NCBI GenBank assembly: GCA_963920665.1
Contig: OY987273.1
Coordinates: forward strand, 10,542,501 to 10,606,500
Direction: 5' to 3'
Length of the DNA stretch: 64,000 nucleotides
From: Straminergon stramineum
Lineage: Eukaryota > Streptophyta > Bryopsida > Hypnales > Calliergonaceae
A program made the position numbers and the translations under genes. Positions within the stretch are counted from its first letter, which is position 1. Each line of letters opens with the position of its first letter. Positions 57,460 through 64,000 of this stretch are shown piece by piece. Under the pieces are notes generated by a model. It had not been told where the DNA came from. It saw only the letters and a program-made list of their open reading frames with translations, and ran no database searches.

Positions 57460-58095
57460 AGTTTCGGCAACAAGCCATCTCCACTACCAGATGCCAGTCT
57501 TCCATGTGCGGCATCAATGGACTCCGTCCTGGACTACAGCCAAAACGCTATTCTCAGCACAGGGAACTTCCTGTGCTCGGCGGCGACTGCCAATTCGACA
57601 ATGGACTTCTCAATCGGGCCCATAGAGGACGGGGTCGTGGACAGTCCGCCTAATGGAGCGCCTCGTTTGCCGAAATCATGCTCACCTTCTCCTTTGAAAT
57701 TCAGAGATCTTATGGCTTCCAGGAAGTCGCCATCTGCCTTGGAGAGAATGCCATAGAGAAAATTGTATGAAGACGTGGGAATTCCAAATACTACAATGGA
57801 GACGAAGAATCCCCTACCTATAGAACCCTACAAACAAGTTCTCCATGTCCGATCTCATGGGCCTCCTATTCCTCGTCCACGAGCACAATGTCTAGGTGTA
57901 CGGAAGACCAAGACGCACGATGGAGTGCCACCCAATAGATATGCTGCACCGGTTTTCGACGCTTGGGATCGAAAGATCTTACGACTCCAACGGCTTCAAG
58001 GGCTAAGGGAATATAAGAAGAATGATAACGAATACAGTCGTGGACCCGAAATTATGAAGGCCATGGAACTGCTGAAGAGTAAATCGGACATATAG
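57460..58095 (+). pseudogene. Gene 3: small Ser/Pro-rich downstream frame
   Basis: The frame opens just after a CATAGCAG acceptor-like site at 57459 and runs to 58095 with one TAG near 57754. Recognisable pieces are MDFSIGPIEDGVVDSPPNGA, SPSPLKFRDL, RKLYEDVGIPN and a basic helical end. The rightward relic at 11244-11942 shares EEGVVDS.P..GP, SPLK and KKLY, which supports real coding. No family is recognised. It may be a seventh exon of the big gene if the stop at 57126 is bypassed by splicing, or a separate gene. Gene 3 ends 343 bp before the right end of the element. Confidence 0.5.
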
Positions 58096-58421
58096 ATGTT
58101 GTTCATATTTTTGATACAAAGTCTATACATACATGTAAGCATTGTGCAGATATGCAGTTACTTATAACTCAATGATGGGGTAAATCATACTCACGGCAGT
58201 TATAGGCATTGTCACAATCCTTTTGTGAACAGGAACTCAAAATCCGTATAGGAGTTCTATATGACAATCAAATTTTATTATACGTACAGTAGTTTCTAAA
58301 AATAGAGTCACCTTCTGCCACGTTTTTGAGTACTCTTTCAGGAGATTAGAGGGGTATTGCTTGAATCTGTGTGTAAAAACTAGGGCTCTATACCTCTCAT
58401 TTCATTGGAAATCTCTCATTT

Positions 58422-58438
58422 TAATGAATATTGTGTTC
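58422..58438 (-). repeat. Right TIR of the 18.4-kb element
   Basis: TAATGAATATTGTGTTC, exact complement of 40031-40047. TCTCATTT is repeated twice just inside. Confidence 0.9.
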
Positions 58439-59146
58439 TTGGGGAATCCATATACCTTGGCCCAAACCTCTTTGGTCCAGGTTCCAAATTGCCCCCTCAC
58501 TATCAACTCATATTGATTCAGAGCTCCTACAATGAGCTCCTAAATTATCTGGTCATTCTTCACTGTCCATGGCCTCAAGAACAGGCTAATACATCTTATC
58601 TCACTCAGGTCATCTTCTAGCTACGACCGCTCTCTCAACCTTTCCGAAATGGTCAGACAAACCATTCAAGCCGTCACTAATGGTTTCCGGATATCTCCCT
58701 CCGCCATCGAGAACTGAAACTAAGCTGAGATCTGGTGAAGACAACCAACGAGTAGTTCCTGAATCGATCACTATTTCACCACTCTTTCTCTCAACTACAC
58801 GAGCGCAAGACTACTATGGAAGAAAGAGGAAGAAGGAATGGGAGTGGCGGAATTAAGTACCTGTCATCTTACCAAGCGTTCCAAAAGCGGACCGTTTACC
58901 CGTAATGGATCCCTAAATTCCTAGATCGGAACTCTAGACCATAGGTTGTCACTATCCGGGTTTTTGGAATCCGGATCTGTCCTGGATCCTTCTATAGAAC
59001 ACCTAGATCATCCTCTCAATCTTAATCCGATGTTTATGCTAAGAGGATCCTACTTCTGTTTGCTTATTGGAAATTTTGAAAAATTCTATACTATTATAAA
59101 CTATTTCATACTAACCCGGTGGATTGCGAGTTTATGTCTTGCGAAA
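58439..59146 (-). mobile_element. T element copy D/E, 5' part
   Basis: On the minus strand it begins TTTCGCAAGACATAAAC (family TGTCCCGAGACATAAAC, so the second base has mutated) and runs through the 5' non-coding region and ORF start (MAEGDIRKPLVT near 58705) to VWAKVYGFP, where the 18.4-kb element interrupts. The flanking GGTGT at 59147-59151 matches 37204-37208. Confidence 0.88.
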
Positions 59147-59151
59147 GGTGT

Positions 59152-59666
59152 CATTTCAGGGACATTGGTGTCGTCCCCCTCTCCAGGGCCCGGGAGTGCC
59201 GTATTTTGAGAAGCCTCAACAGCAAACGTTTTGGGAAGTTGTTGTGATAGTGCATGTTGTTGTTTTTCCCACTTGTGGTCGGATTCGACATCCTCCCCCA
59301 ACTTTTTAGATTCCGAGTCGAATGCCACAACAAGAATTGCCATCCATGTGTACACTTAGAATATGTTGGTCCCGTATTCATCCAATCCCACCACTCTAGG
59401 ATCAGTTCTCGTTTGAGGACCAACATATTCCTGCTCTTGCTCCACTAGGGCAATGTTCTCTACCAGCGAGTTCAACGTGGAGAAGGTAGCAATGTCAAAT
59501 GCAATACCACAAGTCCCCAAGGAGTTGGTTTCACATACCCAAGCAAATATGGAGAGTTTGAGAACAAGAAATCATTCTTGTCCATCCTGTCCACTAGGGG
59601 AGCGATCCGTAAATATCCTACTCTCTTGTCTTGATCGCAAAATCCATAGTAGAATGTTCCAAACAT
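59152..59666 (-). pseudogene. Leftward big-gene relic, first part of exon 4
   Basis: Starts MFGTFYYGFCDQDKRVGYLR at 59666 and runs through DRMDKNDFLFSNSPYLL and, after breaks, TNILQVYTWMAIL, SESKKLGEDVES and GDDTNVPEMTP. It ends at the T insertion. The same exon continues at 37203. Confidence 0.8.
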
Positions 59667-59820
59667 CTATATGAAAAAAACATTTCACATCAGCAAATAC
59701 TCACGTATTTGAAACCTACTAAATATACAATCTACATAATCTATCATCCAATAGACGATATGGACTAAATATTTGATTTGAACCACAACACACTGGCCCA
59801 AGAGCACAACATTTCATTGG

Positions 59821-59841
59821 TTATCTTTGACTCGAGGATAA
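59821..59841. promoter_or_regulatory. Relic-class palindrome in intron 3 of the leftward relic
   Basis: TTATCTTTGACTCGAGGATA(A), two mismatches from a perfect 21-bp palindrome, adjacent to the exon junction as in the other copies. Confidence 0.7.
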
Positions 59842-59849
59842 CCGGCTCA

Positions 59850-60880
59850 TAGTAAATACCTTGGCGGCCAGCATGCATTTTGGGCCCCCATAAATGCTGA
59901 GGACGTTCTGATCGTGAGTTGCAAAATCTTGAAGCATATCTAAGTAGAATTCCATTTGCAATTACCTTGCGTGAATCCTCCATTTTGACTCTATGTTCCT
60001 TACCGAATCAGAGTAATAGGTGTAGTCGCTTGGCACTTTATACTCCGGCTTCACATTACCGTGGACGGATGTCATGAAGTTGTTGTCCTTTTTTAATAGA
60101 AAAGGGAGTGGCAGGATTGCAACAACTGATCAATTTGTAATGCGGTTAAGCCGCAACCTTCTTGAGGGGATGTATATTGACTAGACGTAGTCATAGTCAC
60201 TTAATTTCAACGCCACAAAATTTAGTGCAACGTTCACGTCATCCTTGCTTCCCAAAATAAAGAGCTAGATAGTTGCCTCAGTCATACACAACTCCAGATT
60301 CTGGGTGAGAATGTCTAGAATTGGACCGACCTCGGTCTCGATTTCACTTGCCTTCAATCTTGGAAGCTCCCTGACATGTAGAAAGCCGAGATTGACCTTT
60401 TGGCTACGATATTAGTAGAACCTAATACTTGATACCAATGCCCGAGCGGCAACATCAATACCTCGCATTTAGACTCCACCATTAGAATTTTGGTTCTAGC
60501 AATAGAAACTTTCAGATATATTACATTTTGATGCCGAGTTTTCTTGAGCAAGTGTTGTGCATAGGCATCGAAATCAGTGTCTATGAAATGTCCGCAATGC
60601 TTGAAGAACTCTCTCTTCAACGACATAGCTTTTATTTTGAATGTTTTGATGTCCTTGAATGGAATCAAGGCCAAGGGGCAATTAGGGCGCCTTCTGAGTG
60701 CTTCGTCAAGAACTTCTCCCACAACACCCACAAGTCATCTAGCAATGTGATTATTTGCATTTCATTCTCAAGGTCAGTTGGCCCTCTAATGGAAGCGCCA
60801 TCCTTCTCAGGATTTATGTTTTGGAAATAGTTGATGACTACATCAGTGAAGTTCTGTAATGTGAAATCAAATGACAAAAA
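59850..60880 (-). pseudogene. Leftward big-gene relic, exon 3 (central domain)
   Basis: 60877-60665 reads DVVINYFQNINPEKDGASIR and LWVLWEKFLTKHSEGALIAP. 60731-60354 contains MSLKREFFKHCGHFIDTDFD and VIYLKVSIARTKIL. Fragments down to 59870 include QMEFYLDMLQDFATHDQNVL and the exon end. The WVERRKRK block seems deleted or scrambled here. Stops and shifts are numerous. Confidence 0.75.
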
Positions 60881-60914
60881 AATTAAAAACTAGTTATGAT
60901 TTGGAAAACCAATG

Positions 60915-61050
60915 ATATTGTCGACTCAATGATATAGACATCTCATGCAGCACATAATATTTGTCTAATATGTCTATAGAATAAACTAATAAATTCTCGC
61001 AAACTACTGCTTAATTCAAAGTGAAACTATTATTGTTGAGTCAACGATAA
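60915..61050. promoter_or_regulatory. Two relic-class palindromes in intron 2 of the leftward relic
   Basis: 60915-60935 (ATATTGTCGACTCAATGATA+T) and 61030-61050 (TTATTGTTGAGTCAACGATA+A, one mismatch pair from perfect). Confidence 0.75.
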
Positions 61051-61129
61051 TGAGAGCCGGCCATTCCTCACCTTATAATTATTCAAATTATAAATAACTT
61101 TGTTTCCTCTAGTAGAGTCCTTAGTCGTG

Positions 61130-62508
61130 ATGTTTGTGGGTCACTTGTACAAAATCCAAATATTCCAACAACTAATCATTTGATTACCCTATGTTGGTTG
61201 TACATGGTCCAAATGATCCATGCAGTTGTAGAACCTGGAGATGTTTCAAGATTGATTTGGATCAAGTGACCAAACAATGAGTGCGTCCCATGTCTTCAAC
61301 TCCTCTCATTGGGAATCTGCTTAACTTGCCTGCTACAACACTTTTGAAGCGGTAATGTTGTATTGGCCATTGATTATCATGAAATTGCTAGCCTTTATCT
61401 CATCCCACTTCTTGGGATTCTTCTTTAGAAACTGAGTTTTTTCATCCACAGGGGTCAAACAAACTTTCTACCTCTACTTGATGTCACCGATTTGAATGAT
61501 TTTGTTCTTCACTGCCTCTACAATATCTTTTTGTAGAGTGCAAATGATGAATTCATCTTAGGCTATTATACATTACTGGATGTCGACTACAACCGGCACA
61601 CTATCAAACAAAAAGCATAATAAGTGGTTGTCCCAGAAGTTTCGTTGGATAATGGCAAAGCTCTCATAATCCTCTATCAGAGTTTCAATTTCGGATGAAG
61701 TGGGGTTTACTATCGTGAGAGCCGACCCTGAACTCCCACCACCTACTGTAGCTCCTCCGTGAGTGGACTTTTGTTGTTTTCTACTTGAATCCGCCGCTCC
61801 AGAATTAGAGGTTGTTTGCTTTTTAGATTCGGATCAGATTTGACCTGATCTTCCTCCTCTACTACTTGTTGCATTATCACCAAATATTGATTGCCAACCA
61901 ACATCTACTTCCCTTTGCGGCTGAGAGAGATTCCAACCTATCATTGTCTGCTTTTCTTCATTCTATAGGGTGTATCTGACCAGCGTTTGCTAGATTAGTC
62001 TCAGCCTTTGCACCATTGATCAAGTCGTTGTATATTGCTAAGGAATGTATCCTGATTTGTCAAATTCTTCATTAAGAGATTCCATTTGGGATCCCTCAAG
62101 AAAAGTGACAAGGTTGTCAATGTCAAACTTGCCGTGGTAAGCGTTCACATCGATTACAATCAAGTGAGAGTGATCTTTTTCTTTTCCACTCTCGTCAACT
62201 TTCCGGAGGTCAAGAACTATGTAGTTCTTGTGGTGATCTTTAGTTATATTCACTTTTTCCTTCATATTCCATTGAAGGTAAGTTGTCTTTCCTAGAACCC
62301 GGTAACGGAGGTAGACATAATCTTTCTAGCAATTGACACCGAAGCTCCAAGTTGTGCTGTGTTGTTTGAATTGCCAAAGGTTGCCATAGGTTTTTGGCAT
62401 CTTAGCTATGAAAGATTCATCTTGCAATGAATTTTTGAAAGGTTCTAGATGGTGCATCGTTACACTATAGTCATAAAGATCACTTGTATCCATTTTTGAG
62501 CCCTCCAT
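61130..62508 (-). pseudogene. Leftward big-gene relic, exon 2 (N-terminal and INGQ region)
   Basis: From 62508: MDTSDLYDYSVTMHHLEPFK, YGNLWQFKQHSTTWSF, then 62265-62038 with HLIVIDVNAYHGKFDIDNLV. A Ser/Gly-rich linker near 61850-61720 and WDEIKASNFMIINGQYNITA (about 61410-61350) follow, then VWSLDPNQS. His of INGQH is Tyr here. The order equals that of the intact exon 2 and the relic at 4390-5775. Confidence 0.75.
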
Positions 62509-62538
62509 TCAGGGGCCAGGAGATTGTTAGATTCTAAC

Positions 62539-63312
62539 TTATCATCAACTCAATGATAATGCTAATGATAATACAGTGTTTCTAGAGGACTGGATAGGTT
62601 GTCGAAGAATGAAAAGGTAGAGAATTAGAGACTTTGTAAGTACATTGCTAATATCTAAATGAATGACTGGTTGGAATGAATCATCGGGTCGACAATATCA
62701 TCAAAAGTAGAAATTTATTTTAGGAATCCTTTGATTATTTCCTTGTGGAAAAAGTTTTGTTGTTTTTTATTTTTAATAAGTGTGACATTCATTTGGAATA
62801 AAATGATTCATTTGGAATAGAATTATGAGATTCTTTTTGATATTTCCAAAATTGTTTTTGAGTAGGAAGCTACCTTTTGACTTTCATCTCACGTTATATT
62901 TTTTAGTTGTTGATTTCTTTTTCTTTTTATGTATCGTTGACTCAACGATAGATTGCTTCTTCTTTTTGACAAAAGTTTACGGAGTATTTTTTGTTGTTGT
63001 CAGTTCGTTTATTTTATTAGTTAGTCTAGCATATGCTTTTCTATTGATGAAAATACTCTCGAATCTATATTTATGGGTTCTTAATTCAAAGTATCCTCTA
63101 TTCTTTTGCTATCTTTTGAAGATTAGTGTATTTTAATTTATCATCAAGTCGACAATATTTTCTTTTTAACAAGGAAATGGGATGGAGTTGTATGTTGGAG
63201 ATATCCTGGACTCAATAATAGAGTTCAAGATGGACACTCTTTTAGTTATTTATTGCTATGGGATTGCAAATTAGAAATTATAGGGATCTAGTTATCGTTG
63301 ACTTGAAGATAT
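62539..63312. promoter_or_regulatory. Palindrome cluster upstream of the leftward big-gene relic
   Basis: Relic-class sites at 62539-62559 (TTATCATCAACTCAATGATA+A), 62932-62950 (TATCGTTGACTCAACGATA, 19-bp perfect), 63138-63158, 63201-63221 and 63292-63312, plus a weak one near 62679. They occupy the presumed promoter side, like 50792-51443 in the intact element. Confidence 0.8.
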
Positions 63313-64000
63313 GAAGGAGGATTGCGTCCAAATTCTTGTATGTTAGGCACCTCTCTTGAATGAACAGCCTAAATTCTAATTGTATTTAGTGATTACATTG
63401 ACCTTAAATCCTAAACTCTAAATTTAATTCTAAAACATTAATCGTAAGTCTTACTAAGAACAATGAACCCCAACACTACAAACTGAAGCAACAATGAGCC
63501 AATTCAAAAGACAATCCCAAATTAAAAACTTCGAAGAACCAAATTTGAAACTTTTCATAGCAAAACAGGAAACAAGAAACATAAAACAATCGAAAATCAA
63601 ACCCTTATTGAGTAAAATTTTGGGGCAAGAAATTGCACCTATGAAGTAGACAAGGACGACCTTACAGAAGTAGTTGCAAGTAATTCAAAAAGCAAGTCCA
63701 AGCTATTCAAATACCAACAAATCCAAACAATTCAAATAGCAACAACTCCAAGAAGAAGAAGCACGAACTTCTAACGAAAAACTTGAAGGACACACATTAC
63801 GAGTATGTTCAATAACTCACCCTCCAAGTTCAATCGGTATTGTTCCAAAGCAGAGAAGTCCTATGTGTAGCAAGTAGTCGGTTGCGCCCCAATCACAAAT
63901 TCAGTCTCTTGTCAGAAGGCTAAAATCCCACATCTCCAATGATCGTGCAGCTCACACAGCTACCTACAAAAAACAATGCAAAACCTATTATAAACTACAC
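63313..64000. other. Non-coding right edge with a decayed telomere-like tract
   Basis: AT-rich, A-rich on this strand, no gene. 63396-63445 holds CCTTAAATCCTAAACTCTAA, a weak CCCTAAA-like tract. If the layout matches the intact element, a rightward DUF7869 relic would be expected beyond the window. Confidence 0.4.

Larger units (their letters stand above)
40031..58438. mobile_element. 18.4-kb DNA transposon with 17-bp TIRs, carrying DUF7869, NGQH/HAD and gene 3
   Basis: The ends GAACACAATATTCATTA (40031-40047) and its exact complement (58422-58438) are terminal inverted repeats. The flanks are the two broken halves of one T element. Deleting the insert restores GGATTCCCCAAGAAGGGATC(C) on the minus strand, read G-F-P-K-K-G-S, the same length as R-F-L-Q-K-G-S in T copy B. 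The target duplication is ambiguous because TIR and target share bases: TT (with 17-bp TIRs), CTTG (with 16-bp TIRs), or an imperfect 8-bp TTCTTGRR. Cargo is a leftward DUF7869 gene, a rightward six-exon gene, a third small frame, and about 17 palindromic sites. I do not recognise the superfamily. Confidence 0.9.

Noticed and set aside
40031..58438. Assignment to the KDZ/Zisupton superfamily on size and a possible 8-bp duplication
   Set aside because: The 8-bp duplication needs two mismatches, and the transposase motifs look like DUF7869, not the KDZ type as I know it; left open.

Overview
This window looks like transposon-dense land-plant nuclear DNA, probably from a non-flowering lineage. 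The evidence is a CACTA element with the classic CACTACAAGAAAA end, plant-type TTTAGGG tracts, a plant-like DLNGLL-type HAD domain, spliced genes, and stop codons whose context fits deamination of CHG-methylated cytosines. The lineage is inference. I see no ordinary host gene, rRNA, bona fide tRNA gene or CRISPR array. Almost everything is nested mobile DNA.

The centrepiece is an 18.4-kb DNA transposon at 40031-58438. It has 17-bp perfect terminal inverted repeats and sits inside an older element whose paralogues give the exact empty site. It carries three reading units. (1) A leftward gene at 40826-43195 (extending in frame to 43666) encodes a DUF7869-type, DDE/RNase H-like putative transposase. 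(2) A rightward six-exon gene at 50577-57126 (about 1,675 codons) has an INGQH motif resembling ParB/DGQHR proteins, a basic central domain, an acidic/proline-rich exon and a C-terminal FCP1-like HAD domain. (3) A small downstream frame lies at 57460-58095. About 17 copies of a palindrome, AGGTCGA-S-TCGACCT (usually flanked TTT/AAA), are scattered through the promoter regions and introns.

Older, decayed copies of the same gene set fill much of the rest. There is a leftward big-gene relic at 1-2410, a rightward one at 4390-12015, DUF7869 relics at 14838-16638 + 23003-24079 and at 27640-28430, and one leftward big-gene relic running from about 62.5 kb down to 30.6 kb. These old copies carry a different palindrome of the same length and core: TTATCCTCGA-S-TCGAGGATAA. 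Gene content and palindrome placement are conserved while the palindrome arms differ by subfamily. This suggests an element-encoded DNA-binding protein co-evolving with dispersed recognition sites.

A second family ('T element', 3.2-3.5 kb, TG...CA ends, 5-bp target duplications, a roughly 600-codon coiled-coil ORF, no visible LTR pair) has inserted into exons of these relics: 16639-23002 (TSD CACTA), 32132-35292 (TSD GACCC) and 37209-59146 (TSD GGTGT). Removing each one restores the host reading frame. The first was hit by a 3.05-kb CACTA transposon (19605-22651, TSD TAT). The third was hit by the 18.4-kb element. A truncated fourth copy lies at 26581-27603.

The remaining DNA is AT-rich and apparently non-coding, with telomere-like tracts, a G-rich minisatellite and a tRNA-like/SINE segment. 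The intact-looking element itself has a few stops and one frameshift, so it is recent but probably no longer fully functional unless those positions are sequence errors.
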